The notes: generated from the letters alone by a model not told the origin. DNA of 64,000 nt from Cytophagales bacterium (GCA_004292855.1 RDXN01000034.1:62001-126000), one strand, 5' to 3'; positions 1 through 8,258 are shown, numbered from the stretch's first letter. Program-made: numbers and translations.

Positions 1-325
1 GACCGTTTTCTGGCTCTCCGCGCTGGGCAAGGTGCTGTGGTTTTTGCTGGTGCAAACCGATTACAATTTGCAGGATTTGCAGTACTTTTTCCCGCTCTCG
101 GCCTTGAATCTGTTCGATCATCAGACACTCGATCCCTGGCTTGTTTACCCACTCCAACTCCTCAACGTGTTTGAGATGCTTTACTGGCTCATGTTGGCCT
201 ATGGGCTGGTGAGTGTGGCCGGGGTGTCGTTTGAGCGGGGAATAGGTATGGTGGCTTCGTCCTACGGGGCCGGGTTGCTCTTGTGGGTAGTGCTGGTGAT
301 GTTCCTAACAGTGAGCCTGACATGA
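1..325 (+). CDS. Yip1-like integral membrane protein (5' truncated)
   Basis: The reading frame is open at the left window edge, so the true start lies upstream; the GTG at 32 is only the first possible start inside the window. The visible ~107 residues are very hydrophobic and hold at least two membrane spans. The pattern NLFDHQTLDPW, then a span, YGLVSVAGVSFERG and a final span resembles the C-terminal half of bacterial Yip1-domain proteins; that is recognition by eye. Its stop overlaps the start of the thioredoxin-fold gene in an ATGA arrangement (322-325), so the two are probably translationally coupled. Being in the same operon as a C39 ABC exporter suggests an accessory role in peptide export or maturation, which is inference. 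Confidence 0.6.
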   Translation, partial: TVFWLSALGKVLWFLLVQTDYNLQDLQYFFPLSALNLFDHQTLDPWLVYPLQLLNVFEMLYWLMLAYGLVSVAGVSFERGIGMVASSYGAGLLLWVVLVMFLTVSLT

Positions 326-831
326 GAAAGCTCCTAATCTGGCTCGTGCCTCTGGTGGGGCTAATCTTGCTGGCAAGCTTGGGTTGGCAGGTCAACACCC
401 GGCTCCACCACAAACAGGCCGTTGCGGAGCGGACCAAAACCCTGCCCCCGTTTGCGGCCCTCAGCACTACAGGCGATACCCTCACGCGCCAAACCTTGCA
501 ACCTCGCCCCAGTGTGCTGGTGTTTATTGACCCCGATTGCGACCATTGCCGCCAACAGGTGGAACAGTTGCGGAAACACCCCGAACTAGCCGATAAAGCC
601 ACGCTCATTTTGCTGTCGGCGGCTCCGGTGGCCACGTTGCGGCAGTTTGCCCACACGCACCAATTGACGCAGTTTCCCAATATCCGGCTGGCGCATATGG
701 ACGCCAAAGTTGCCTATGAGACCTTCGGTTTTACGACCACACCCGATATTCTGATCTACCGCGCCAACGGTCAACTGGCACGGCACTTCCGGGGGCAGGC
801 AAGCCCGGAGGCCATTGCCCGGTATCTCTAA
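322..831 (+). CDS. Membrane-anchored thioredoxin-fold protein with CDHC motif
   Basis: A 169-residue protein. The ATG at 322 is chosen over an upstream GTG at 283 because it overlaps the previous stop (ATGA) and gives a clean N-terminal signal anchor (MRKLLIWLVPLVGLILLASL). The rest is a thioredoxin-like fold facing the periplasm: a short beta-strand LVFIDPDCDHCRQQ with a CxxC redox pair, and a later TTPDILIY segment where thioredoxins carry the cis-proline loop (TPD here). Such tethered thiol oxidoreductases often accompany peptide exporters and could act on cysteines of an exported peptide or of the exporter. It is followed after 30 bp by a tiny ORF and then the ABC transporter gene. Confidence 0.75.
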   Translation: MRKLLIWLVPLVGLILLASLGWQVNTRLHHKQAVAERTKTLPPFAALSTTGDTLTRQTLQPRPSVLVFIDPDCDHCRQQVEQLRKHPELADKATLILLSAAPVATLRQFAHTHQLTQFPNIRLAHMDAKVAYETFGFTTTPDILIYRANGQLARHFRGQASPEAIARYL

Positions 832-861
832 AATTCTCGTTTCTTCTTAACAATCAATCTC

Positions 862-936
862 ATGGAACAGATTTTCTCCGTTCTGCTGCTCTTGCTGTTG
901 CATTTTTTGTTGCCCTTCGCCCGTCCGATGCTCTGA
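862..936 (+). CDS. Possible 24-residue hydrophobic peptide
   Basis: A short ORF starting with ATG at 862 and ending with TGA one base before the ABC transporter ATG at 938. The product starts MEQIFSVLLLLLLHFLLP and ends FARPML: one Leu-rich transmembrane helix with a single Arg near the end. It fills nearly the whole 106-bp gap between the thioredoxin-fold gene and the exporter gene. It might be a small membrane protein, a leader peptide for translational coupling to the exporter, or chance. It has no double-glycine leader, so it does not look like a C39 substrate. Low confidence. Confidence 0.3.
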   Translation: MEQIFSVLLLLLLHFLLPFARPML

Positions 937-937
937 C

Positions 938-3091
938 ATGAAGCCCCGCCAACACCTCCAACGCACGCTCGTCCGGCAACAGGACCAATCCGACTGCGGG
1001 GTTGCCTGTCTGGCTTCCCTGTTGCGCTACTACGGCAGCGAGGCCCGTCTGGAACGGCTCCGCGAACTGAGCGGCACCAATCGGCAGGGAACCTCCATGC
1101 TTGGTCTTTACCAAACAGCCAACGCGCTCGGTTTCGAGGCTGAGGGAATGCAGGCCGACAGTGTGGAAAACCTCATCACCGACGTGTCGGCCCCGGTCAT
1201 TTTGCACATCACCCTGATCGACGAAACCACTGGCCAACAACTGGAGCATTATGTGGTTTGCTACGGCTGGGATGCCGCCGAAGGTCAATTCCTCATCGGC
1301 GATCCGGCGCGGGGTGTTGTCACATACACCCGCCAAAAACTGGCCGATGTTTGGAAAAGCCGCATTCTACTCACACTAGCCCCCACCGAGCGGCTTTCTT
1401 TACAAGCTGACCAAAAACGACTGAAACGCCAATGGCTGCTCGGTCTGCTCCGGTCCGATGTGCCGTTGCTGGCAATGGCCACGGGCTTGGGCGTTCTGAC
1501 CGCTGGTTTGGGACTTTCAACGGCCATTTTCTCCCAAAAACTGCTCGACGAGATTTTGCCCAAACACGACACCAAACGGCTGCTTTTGGGGATGGGGTTG
1601 CTGGCCGTTTTGCTACTAGCGCGGGCAGGGTCGGTTTTTTTGCGGGGATTTCTGCTCAACCGCCAAAGCCGGGATTTCAATAATCGGCTTGTCCAGCAGT
1701 TTTTCGATACGCTGCTTTATCTGCCCAAATCGTTTTTCGACAACCGCCGGACGGGGGAACTCATTGCCCGCCTGAACGACACGGCCCGGATTCAACGGAG
1801 CATCAGTTATTTGACGGGCGCAGTGGTGATCAACCTGTTGCTCTTATTGGTTTGCGCGGGGTATATTTTCACCTACTCAGTGCCGCTTGGCTGGGCCACA
1901 TTGCTCTGTATGCCACTCTACGGCGGGCTGATCTGGAGGTATGATCGGATCATTAATCAGGCGCAACAGGCCGTTATGGTGGCATCGGCCCATAACGAGA
2001 GCCATTACGTCGATACACTACAGGGCATTGACGTGATCAAGGTGAACAACCAACAGCCCTTTTTCAGTGGGTTGACTGCCCGTGTCTATGCCAACTATCA
2101 GCAAAAACTCTATGACCTGGGGTTAATTGGTCTGCGGGTAAATCTGGTAGCCGAGGTACTGGGAGCCATTTTGCTGTCGGGATTGCTGGCCGGTGCAGCC
2201 TGGCTCGTGCTGGGAAACACGCTCAAAATTGGCGAAATGATGGCCGTGTTGACGCTGATTGGCAATGTGTTTCCGGCAGTGGGAGCCTTAGCCCTGACCA
2301 ATCTACAGGTTCAGGAAGCGGGCGTTGCCTTCGACCGGATGTATGATTACGTCCGTTGCGAACTCGAACAGCAACCAACCGAAACTCCGCAAACCTCATC
2401 ACCGATTGACAGCTTACAGGTTAAAAATCTCTGCTTCGGCTTTCCGGGTTGTCCGTTGTTGTTGGATTCTCTTTCATTTCATCTCACTAAGGGCGAATTG
2501 ATAACGATAGTTGGTGAGAACGGACGGGGCAAAAGCACCTTGCTTCAGATTTTGCAACGGTTCTATCAGCCCGAAAGTGGCTCAGTTTGGGCAAACGGGC
2601 AGGCATGGACAAGTTGGAGCGTTGCCGACTGGCGCAGTCAGTTGGGTGTGGTGCCACAAAGCATCAAAGTGTTTAACGGCACCGTTTTGGAAAACATTGG
2701 CCTACAGGACACACACGAACGCCCGGAGGCTGTCGTACAGTTTTGTGAAGCCTGGGGGTTTGCTCCCTTTTTTGAAGCCCTGCCCCAGAGTTACCTGACT
2801 TTAATTGGTGAAAATGGTGTGCAGTTGTCAGGTGGGCAACAGCAGTTATTGGCACTGGCCCGCGCCCTGTATCGCCAGCCTTCTTTATTGCTTCTGGATG
2901 AGCCAACGGCTTCGCTCGACAGCGAGACTTCAACGTTTGTGCTTAAAACGCTTGAAAGTTGTCGGCAAAAAATGGGAATTCTGGTCATTACGCACAAAGC
3001 AGACTTAGCCGACCTTTCGGATCGTACTTATCAACTAATTGAGGGGCAATTGCAGGAGTTTCAAGGTGTTTCGTCTCTGACCGTTTTTTGA
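938..3091 (+). CDS. C39 peptidase-containing ABC transporter (bacteriocin/peptide exporter type)
   Basis: A 717-residue fused exporter with three domains. Residues ~10-135 are a C39 cysteine peptidase: QQDQSDCGVAC carries the catalytic Cys20, with the His in LEHYVVCYGWD and the Asp in IGDPARG, so the triad looks intact. Residues ~165-460 are a six-helix ABC membrane domain. Residues ~490-717 are the ATPase, with Walker A GENGRGKST (about residue 526), signature LSGGQQQ, Walker B LLLLDEPTASLD and H-loop ITHK. Such proteins cut a double-glycine leader from a peptide and export it. No obvious double-glycine precursor is visible in the window, so the substrate gene may lie to the left. It is the last gene of the operon and is followed by hairpins. 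Confidence 0.9.
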   Translation: MKPRQHLQRTLVRQQDQSDCGVACLASLLRYYGSEARLERLRELSGTNRQGTSMLGLYQTANALGFEAEGMQADSVENLITDVSAPVILHITLIDETTGQQLEHYVVCYGWDAAEGQFLIGDPARGVVTYTRQKLADVWKSRILLTLAPTERLSLQADQKRLKRQWLLGLLRSDVPLLAMATGLGVLTAGLGLSTAIFSQKLLDEILPKHDTKRLLLGMGLLAVLLLARAGSVFLRGFLLNRQSRDFNNRLVQQFFDTLLYLPKSFFDNRRTGELIARLNDTARIQRSISYLTGAVVINLLLLLVCAGYIFTYSVPLGWATLLCMPLYGGLIWRYDRIINQAQQAVMVASAHNESHYVDTLQGIDVIKVNNQQPFFSGLTARVYANYQQKLYDLGLIGLRVNLVAEVLGAILLSGLLAGAAWLVLGNTLKIGEMMAVLTLIGNVFPAVGALALTNLQVQEAGVAFDRMYDYVRCELEQQPTETPQTSSPIDSLQVKNLCFGFPGCPLLLDSLSFHLTKGELITIVGENGRGKSTLLQILQRFYQPESGSVWANGQAWTSWSVADWRSQLGVVPQSIKVFNGTVLENIGLQDTHERPEAVVQFCEAWGFAPFFEALPQSYLTLIGENGVQLSGGQQQLLALARALYRQPSLLLLDEPTASLDSETSTFVLKTLESCRQKMGILVITHKADLADLSDRTYQLIEGQLQEFQGVSSLTVF

Positions 3092-3149
3092 TAACCGTTT
3101 GGCAATGGGTTATCAGGTTGCAAAAAGGGAGCTTGTTGGCTCCTTTTTT
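3090..3149 (+). terminator. Hairpins ending the exporter operon
   Basis: Two dyads follow the stop codon. GATAACC (3090-3096) pairs with GGTTATC (3108-3114). GGAGC (3128-3132) pairs with GCTCC (3139-3143), with five A before it and six T after it. The second has the form of a factor-independent terminator, and the A and T runs can extend its stem. Confidence 0.7.
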
Positions 3150-3166
3150 CTTTCCCCCCTCATTAC

Positions 3167-3201
3167 AAAAAAATTCCTGCGTTCAAAGCTGACGCAGGAA
3201 T
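3167..3201 (-). terminator. Terminator-like hairpin reading leftward
   Basis: ATTCCTGCG (3173-3181) and CGCAGGAAT (3193-3201) form a perfect 9-bp stem with an 11-nt loop. On the minus strand the stem is followed directly by seven T (the A run 3167-3173), the classic intrinsic terminator form. There is no T run on the plus-strand side. No convincing minus-strand protein gene lies to its right, so it may end an untranslated RNA. Confidence 0.55.
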
Positions 3202-3385
3202 TCCGTACCCACCGTAACTTGTACTTAACCTAAACTTTATCGCCGGAGCGATGAAACCACCTAAACCAATGCGTATTTCGGCTGTGCCGACTATAATTAC
3301 TGTTGAAACGTCGAGTTGAGTAAATCAGAATCCACCAGGCTACTGTACCTTGCGTGTCCCGCTTCGATGATATAAATAGAAAAAG
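3167..3385 (-). ncRNA. Candidate small RNA upstream of the leftward terminator
   Basis: This is inference from signals, not from a known family. On the minus strand a -7-like box TATGTTTG lies at 3399-3392, and an intrinsic terminator lies about 190 nt downstream. Between them are small dyads: TCGGC-aca-GCCGA near 3278-3290 and ATCGC-tccg-GCGAT near 3239-3252, the latter flanked by two copies of a GTTTAGGT sequence. No -33 TTG is seen at the usual spacing. Predicted length ~220 nt, close to that of 6S RNA, but I cannot establish homology. The whole 3152-3799 gap otherwise holds no supported gene. Confidence 0.2.
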
Positions 3386-3622
3386 TTGTGCCAAACATAC
3401 AGCGGCTGGTGTAGAATTGTATCGGGAACGCTTTTTATGCTGAAAATGAGACGCAATTGCCCTTTTTCGGTAATTTTAGGCCAATGCCCAGTGTGTGTAA
3501 GAAAGTTGTAGGCCGGGGAAGTTGTTCCACACCCACCACACAAAAGTGTAGAGTTTTAGCGCGATAGGAGAAGGCCCCTAACGAAACCAACTTTTTGGGA
3601 GATAGACCAATAACCTATTAAA

Positions 3623-3638
3623 TGGCTCATACTGTGCC
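3623..3638 (+). promoter_or_regulatory. Weak sigma-54-like -24/-12 candidate
   Basis: TGGCTCATACTGTGCC has GG and GC separated by exactly ten bases, as in sigma-54 promoters (consensus TGGCACN5TTGC). The -12 part is GTGC rather than TTGC. It lies about 175 bp before the response-regulator start, and an NtrC-type activator is encoded just downstream. Only a weak match. Confidence 0.2.
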
Positions 3639-3799
3639 TTTTGCTATAAATATTGGGCGTAATTGCCCCGAATTCATACTTAGGCATTATATTAGGTTAA
3701 TGTTGGGGGAGACAAACCTTAGTTTTAACCTGATTTGTTGTGGTAAGAGCATTGGGAGTACTGACGGGCCAGCAAACCCGACCCTCCGTTAACTATGAT

Positions 3800-4165
3800 A
3801 TGACAACTACGAAACGTGTACTGATTGTCGACGACGAAGCCGACATATGCCTGCTGTTGTCGGGTTTGCTTCGTCGGTTGGGTTATCACCCAACTTGCGC
3901 ACATTTCCTGGAGGAAGGTCGCCGTTGTTTGCGTTCGCAAGAGTTCGACGCCGTTTTCCTCGATTTGAATCTGCCCGACGGGCTGGGATTCGATCTGCTG
4001 CCGAGCATCAAAACCGTTGGAAGCCCCACTAAAGTAATCATGATTAGCGCGTTCGACGGAGTAGCCGAACGGAAACGGGCTGCCGAACAGGGTGCCGACT
4101 ATTTCATCGGGAAACCGTTTACACGGAAGTCGGTGGAGCAAGCTCTACAAACTATACAAGTTTAG
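3800..4165 (+). CDS. Single-domain response regulator
   Basis: A 121-residue CheY-like receiver with nothing after it. MTTTKRVLIVDDEAD supplies the acidic pocket, the phospho-acceptor is Asp55 in AVFLDLNLPDG, and the conserved Lys is in GKPF near the end. An upstream in-frame GTG at 3740 would add 20 residues with no receiver character, so the ATG at 3800 is preferred. With no output domain it probably relays phosphate or acts by protein contact. It precedes the NtrC-type regulator by 57 bp, but that gene has its own promoter-like box, so they may not be strictly co-transcribed. Confidence 0.85.
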   Translation: MTTTKRVLIVDDEADICLLLSGLLRRLGYHPTCAHFLEEGRRCLRSQEFDAVFLDLNLPDGLGFDLLPSIKTVGSPTKVIMISAFDGVAERKRAAEQGADYFIGKPFTRKSVEQALQTIQV

Positions 4166-4167
4166 TG

Positions 4168-4175
4168 TATATTTG
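4168..4175 (+). promoter_or_regulatory. Bacteroidota -7 box (TATATTTG) for the NtrC-type gene
   Basis: TATATTTG matches the TAnnTTTG -7 element of the primary Bacteroidota sigma factor and begins two bases after the stop of the preceding gene. No clear -33 TTTG at the usual distance. Leader of about 40 nt. Confidence 0.4.
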
Positions 4176-4222
4176 CTTTTACCCAACCACCCCACACGCT
4201 ATTCATCAACACTACCCAACGA

Positions 4223-5692
4223 ATGGAACGAATACTTATAGTTGACGACAACAACGACATTTGTTTGCTGCTCGAACGCTTCTTGACCAAGCAGGGCTAC
4301 AAAACAGCGTCGGCGTTGAAAGGCGACGATGGATTGGCCCTTGTCAGGAAGGACTCGTTTGATCTGGTTATCTGCGACTTTAAATTGCCCGATATCGACG
4401 GTCTCGAAATGTTGCGTCGGATTAAGGTCCTTAGCCCGTCGACTGCGGTTATTATTATCACGGGCTACTCCGATGTGCGTATTGCCGTTCAGGCCGTTAA
4501 ACACGGTGCGCATGATTACGTAACCAAGCCGCTTTACCCCGACGAAATTCTGTTTACCATAAAAAGCGCGCTCGAACGGCGGCTACAAGCCCAAAGCCAG
4601 CCGGCCGCTACTGAAACTGCGTCGCCTGCCGAGAAAGCGTCTATTACAAAGTCGGCAAAAACGGGCAACCTGGCCCCCAATGGCAAGCGGTTTATTTTTG
4701 GTAAAAGCCGGGCGGCCGAACAACTTCAAAAACACGTCGAGCTTATTGCGCCCACAAACATGTCGGTGATTATTACGGGCGAAACCGGCACCGGCAAAGA
4801 GTTTGTGGCTAACGCGATCCACCTGCGCAGTAAACGAGCCGACAAGCCGTTTGTGGCCATCGACTGCGGGGCACTTTCCAGGGAGCTGTCGGGCAGCGAG
4901 TTATTTGGGCACGTTAAGGGTGCTTTCACGGGTGCCCTCTCCGACAAGGCTGGTAGCTTTGAGTTTGCGAACGGTGGCACTCTGTTTCTGGACGAAATCG
5001 GTAATCTCTCCTACGATAATCAGATCAAGCTCCTGCGCGTGTTGCAGGAACGCAAAATCAGACGGGTGGGCAGTAATGTGGATGTGGCGGTTGATGTGCG
5101 GATTATTTGCGCAACCAACGAAGAACTCCGGGATGCCGTTCGGCAGGGGCGTTTTCGGGAGGATATTTTCCACCGGATCGACGAGTTCCGGGTTGAGTTG
5201 GTTCCCTTGCGCGAACGCCGGGCCGATATCATGATTTTCGCTGATCATTTTCTCGAACTGGCGAATCAACAGCTTGAAAAGGAGGTGTTGGGCTTCGATG
5301 ATGAGGTCAAAGAGAAACTCCGCGATTATTATTGGCACGGCAACCTTCGCGAACTCCAGAACGTGATTAAGCGGGCCGTACTGCTTACTCAAGGGGAGTA
5401 TATTTCCGTCGACGCGTTGCCCCACGAGATTGTTCACCCCAGCTATTTTCCCGCTGAGGATGCCCTGATGGCTCCACAGGTGCAGGTATATCCCGACATG
5501 TTGCGGCCCGGCACGACCGTTATTTCACAACCCGCCAGCAATCTGAAATCAGTGTCGGAAAATGCCGAGCGAGCTGCCATTCTAAAGGTGTTGGAGAAAA
5601 CCGGCTACAACAAAACAAAAGCCGCCGAGGTGTTGAACATTGACCGTAAAACGCTGTATAACAAGCTAAAGGCGTACGATATACATCTTTGA
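4223..5692 (+). CDS. Sigma-54-dependent response regulator (NtrC family)
   Basis: A 489-residue activator of sigma-54 RNA polymerase. Residues 1-~120 are a receiver with phospho-acceptor Asp52 (LVICDFKLPDIDG). Residues ~155-390 are the AAA+ domain: Walker A GETGTGKE, the sigma-54-contacting GAFTGA loop, Walker B GGTLFLDEIGN and the arginine-finger region FREDIFHRI. The C-terminal ~40 residues are a Fis-type helix-turn-helix (NKTKAAEVLNIDRKTLYNKL). All key motifs are present. A Ser/Ala/Pro/Lys-rich linker follows the receiver. No histidine kinase is next to it; the receiver-PAS-kinase at 6774 or an unlinked kinase may be the partner. Its targets probably carry -24/-12 promoters. Confidence 0.95.
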   Translation: MERILIVDDNNDICLLLERFLTKQGYKTASALKGDDGLALVRKDSFDLVICDFKLPDIDGLEMLRRIKVLSPSTAVIIITGYSDVRIAVQAVKHGAHDYVTKPLYPDEILFTIKSALERRLQAQSQPAATETASPAEKASITKSAKTGNLAPNGKRFIFGKSRAAEQLQKHVELIAPTNMSVIITGETGTGKEFVANAIHLRSKRADKPFVAIDCGALSRELSGSELFGHVKGAFTGALSDKAGSFEFANGGTLFLDEIGNLSYDNQIKLLRVLQERKIRRVGSNVDVAVDVRIICATNEELRDAVRQGRFREDIFHRIDEFRVELVPLRERRADIMIFADHFLELANQQLEKEVLGFDDEVKEKLRDYYWHGNLRELQNVIKRAVLLTQGEYISVDALPHEIVHPSYFPAEDALMAPQVQVYPDMLRPGTTVISQPASNLKSVSENAERAAILKVLEKTGYNKTKAAEVLNIDRKTLYNKLKAYDIHL

Positions 5693-5699
5693 CAGATAC

Positions 5700-5758
5700 C
5701 AGCGATCAACGAACAGATAACAGCTATAGATCGGTAGTTATCTGTTCGTTGATCGCTG
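5700..5758. repeat. 22-bp perfect inverted repeat between convergent genes
   Basis: The arm starting CAGCGATCAACGAAC (5700-5721) is exactly complementary to the arm 5737-5758, with a 15-nt spacer. It lies between the convergent NtrC-type gene and the beta-barrel gene and could terminate both. The arm motif CTGTTCGTTG is also repeated directly just after the right arm. It is not related in sequence to the GTCATCCCGA family elsewhere in this window. Confidence 0.8.
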
Positions 5759-5765
5759 TTCGTTG

Positions 5766-6410
5766 TTAATTAAAGCTATACCCCACCGAGATCATTCCGA
5801 CTCCATTCCGGGCCTTTCCGAGGAGCAAGCCGGACGTTGTTGAATTGGCAATGTTTTGCAGCCCTTGTCCGTAACGTACACCGACGAGTGCCTTACCCAA
5901 AAACAAGTTGAGTCCCCCGGCAACACCATAATCAAACCGATTGAAGGCATCGCGGTTGAGGGGAGTCGCACCGTTGGCAAAATCGCCGGTTGTCTTAACG
6001 TTTGAGTCGAGCAAATAACTGGCGTAAGGACCAGCCTGTAGTTCTACGGCATTCCCCAGCTTAAACGTTGCCAAAACGGGTAGTTCCAGATAGTTGAGCC
6101 GAAATGTATTGCGCTGTTGTAAGCCAGCAACGTTGAAATTCGAAGAGGCTCCTTTTGTGGTGTAAAGCAGTTCGGGCTGAATAGCGAAGTAGCGACCCGC
6201 CGGAATTTGCGCAAAAAGGCCCCCGTGAAAGCTATACCGCTCTTTACGGTCGTTTGCATTAGCGTTTTCGTAAAATAGCGAACTGGCATTAAATCCACCC
6301 TTGATGCCCGCCCGAACCCGGTTTTGTGCTTGAGCCTCTGAAGTCAACAACGGTGCGGTGCCCAGAGCCAACAAGCCCAAAGCCATCCATGTTTTGCGTG
6401 TAGTTTTCAT
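5766..6410 (-). CDS. Outer-membrane beta-barrel protein (PorT-like porin family)
   Basis: A 214-residue protein with a signal peptide (hydrophobic core MALGLLALGTAPLLTSEAQA, cleavage after AQA) and alternating amphipathic strands typical of an eight-stranded barrel: AGIKGGFNASSLFY, YLELPVLATFKL, VGVRYGQGL and the last strand VGMISVGYSFN ending in an aromatic residue plus Asn. It belongs with the small Bacteroidota outer-membrane beta-barrel proteins of the PorT-like type. Function unknown. It stands alone, convergent to the NtrC-type gene across the 22-bp palindrome. Confidence 0.8.
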   Translation of the reverse strand: MKTTRKTWMALGLLALGTAPLLTSEAQAQNRVRAGIKGGFNASSLFYENANANDRKERYSFHGGLFAQIPAGRYFAIQPELLYTTKGASSNFNVAGLQQRNTFRLNYLELPVLATFKLGNAVELQAGPYASYLLDSNVKTTGDFANGATPLNRDAFNRFDYGVAGGLNLFLGKALVGVRYGQGLQNIANSTTSGLLLGKARNGVGMISVGYSFN

Positions 6411-6773
6411 ATCGTTGATAGGTTGATGAGCGGCCGGATACGGCCACGTTTTCGGTGTAGAACGGGTTAATATCGTGCCAGACTACTCCATGAGTTTCCT
6501 TTAGGCGTGTTAGAAACTGATTTTTACCTCTTTATGCAGGTAATACCAATACGAACGGCTGTTGACCATTACCTAATATTTTGGCGGTATTGCGTATTGT
6601 GTTCCACAAATCGGGGAATAACAAAACCAACTATTGCGGGTAATGAAGTATTTTTACAGACCACAAACGGCCTGTTTTTTTACCAATAATCGCTTTATAC
6701 CCAATGAGCAATCTGACAAAATGCTTATCCCGATTGCTGTAGGTTTGTTTTAGTGCTATCTACCCTCTTCTCT
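6411..6773. other. AT-rich intergenic region, no gene seen
   Basis: This 363-bp gap separates the divergent barrel gene and kinase gene. A 60-codon ORF in it (6507-6689) has no recognisable features and no signal of being real. It contains a -7-like TAGGTTTG at 6740-6747 for the kinase gene and a TGGCAC (complement of 6475-6480) that lacks a proper -12 element. Confidence 0.5.
6740..6747 (+). promoter_or_regulatory. -7-like box TAGGTTTG before the kinase gene
   Basis: Matches TAnnTTTG and sits 26 bp before the ATG at 6774. No -33 TTTG is evident at about 19 bp upstream, so the call is tentative. Confidence 0.3.
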
Positions 6774-8258
6774 ATGGTTACGCAGGAAAAAAGTATCCCC
6801 GATGTCGTGTCTGGCAAAGACAAGATCAGGGTGTTGATGATCGAAGACGACGAAGACGATTTTGTGCTGACGCGCAGTTTGGTATCGTCGCGCGAGAATG
6901 CCAATATCGAACTGAATTGGATCAACAATTATGAAGATGCCCTCCAGACGATTCAACGGGATGAATACGATGTGTATCTGGTCGATTATCGGCTGGGCGA
7001 ATACACGGGTATCGACCTGATTCAGGAGGCATTTCGGCAGGGCAGTAGTGCGCCCATGATTCTGCTCACGGGGCAGGACGACCTCTCGGTCGACTATTCG
7101 GCTCTTGAACTGGGTGCCGCCGATTACCTGGTAAAAGGCCGGATCGACTCGCAATTGCTGGGCCGTAGTATCCGGTATGCAATGCGGCAGGCCGAAACCC
7201 TCACCGAACTGGCCAACAATGAGAAGAAATACCGGGCGTTGTTTCAGCGGTCGATGGATGCCATTTTCGTGATGGACGACCATATGGCCTTTCAGGACGC
7301 CAACCCGTCGGTTGAGCAGTTGCTGGGTTATAGCCGCGACGCGCTTACTCAACTAAACGTGGCCCGGTTGTTTGCCAACGTCGATGCGTTGCGCGAGATC
7401 CGGTTTTTGGTCCGAAAGAGCAACCAGCTCAAAGATTTTGAGACGACGCTCATCAGCCAAAATGGCCGCAAGCGCACTTGCCTGGTGTCGATTTGGTCGG
7501 TCGATGACAACTCAGGGCGACCGAACTGGTATCAGGGAATTATCCGCGATGTGACCGAGCAGAAGCGTGCTCAACAGGATCTGATTGTGGCCGAGAAACT
7601 GACCATGACCGGCAAAATTGCCCGTAGCATTGCCCACGAGGTTCGGAACCCGCTCACAAACCTCAGCCTTGCTCTGGAACAGCTTAAGGAAGAGCTTCCT
7701 CCAGAAGACGAACAAACCGAAGTGTTTACGGATATTATTCAGCGCAATGTGGAGCGAATAGGGCAGTTGATCACCGAAATGCTCAACTCGTCGAAGCCGC
7801 GTGACCTTGACCGGCAACCGCAGGACTTAAGTAACATTATGCGCGATACACTGCACTTGGTTACGGATCGGCTCAAGCTGAAATCAATGCAGTTAAAGAC
7901 TGATTTCTGTTCGGACCCCTGTATTGCATCACTCGATCATGAACAAATAAAAACGGCCCTGCTCAACATTCTTATCAATGCCGTTGAGGCTATGGAGCCG
8001 GGGCAGGGCATTCTAAAAATTCGCACCTATTGTTCAGACGATGAGCAGGTTTGTGTCGAAGTACATGATAACGGTAGTGGCATTTCGGAGGAGAACCGGC
8101 AGCGTTTGTTCGACCCATTCTTTACGGGTAAAAGCAGCGGTATGGGCCTAGGACTTACGACCACCCAAAATATTATTAACAGCCACAAAGGCAATATTGA
8201 AGTAGACTCCAAGCTGGGCGAAGGCACTACGTTCCGTATCTGTTTCCCAATGGCCTAG
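6774..8258 (+). CDS. Receiver-PAS-histidine kinase
   Basis: A 494-residue soluble signalling protein; no membrane segment is seen. An N-terminal receiver (VLMIEDDEDD, phospho-acceptor in VYLVDYRLGEYTG, Lys in DYLVKGR) is followed by a PAS domain (from about residue 150, YRALFQRSMDAIFVMDD) and a kinase core: H-box SIAHEVRNPLTN (His near residue 286), N-box NILINAVEAM, G1 DNGSGI and G2 GMGLGL. The ATG at 6774 is preferred to a GTG at 6753 because of better context and family-like length. Because the receiver comes first, this is probably a mid-relay kinase controlled by phosphorylation. It is close to two response-regulator genes but not in their operon. Confidence 0.9.
   Translation: MVTQEKSIPDVVSGKDKIRVLMIEDDEDDFVLTRSLVSSRENANIELNWINNYEDALQTIQRDEYDVYLVDYRLGEYTGIDLIQEAFRQGSSAPMILLTGQDDLSVDYSALELGAADYLVKGRIDSQLLGRSIRYAMRQAETLTELANNEKKYRALFQRSMDAIFVMDDHMAFQDANPSVEQLLGYSRDALTQLNVARLFANVDALREIRFLVRKSNQLKDFETTLISQNGRKRTCLVSIWSVDDNSGRPNWYQGIIRDVTEQKRAQQDLIVAEKLTMTGKIARSIAHEVRNPLTNLSLALEQLKEELPPEDEQTEVFTDIIQRNVERIGQLITEMLNSSKPRDLDRQPQDLSNIMRDTLHLVTDRLKLKSMQLKTDFCSDPCIASLDHEQIKTALLNILINAVEAMEPGQGILKIRTYCSDDEQVCVEVHDNGSGISEENRQRLFDPFFTGKSSGMGLGLTTTQNIINSHKGNIEVDSKLGEGTTFRICFPMA

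Noticed and set aside
3340-3543. 67-codon minus-strand ORF in the 3.1-3.8 kb gap
   Set aside because: No recognisable fold or partner; an RNA explanation of the nearby terminator seems at least as good. Cannot be excluded.
6470-6482. TGGCAC on the minus strand before the barrel gene, and TGGCAC at 8455 before the small helical gene, as sigma-54 promoters
   Set aside because: The -24 half fits but the GC dinucleotide expected ten bases after GG is missing (AC and TC instead).
6507-6689. 60-codon plus-strand ORF before the kinase gene
   Set aside because: No motif, no start context, AT-rich intergenic composition.
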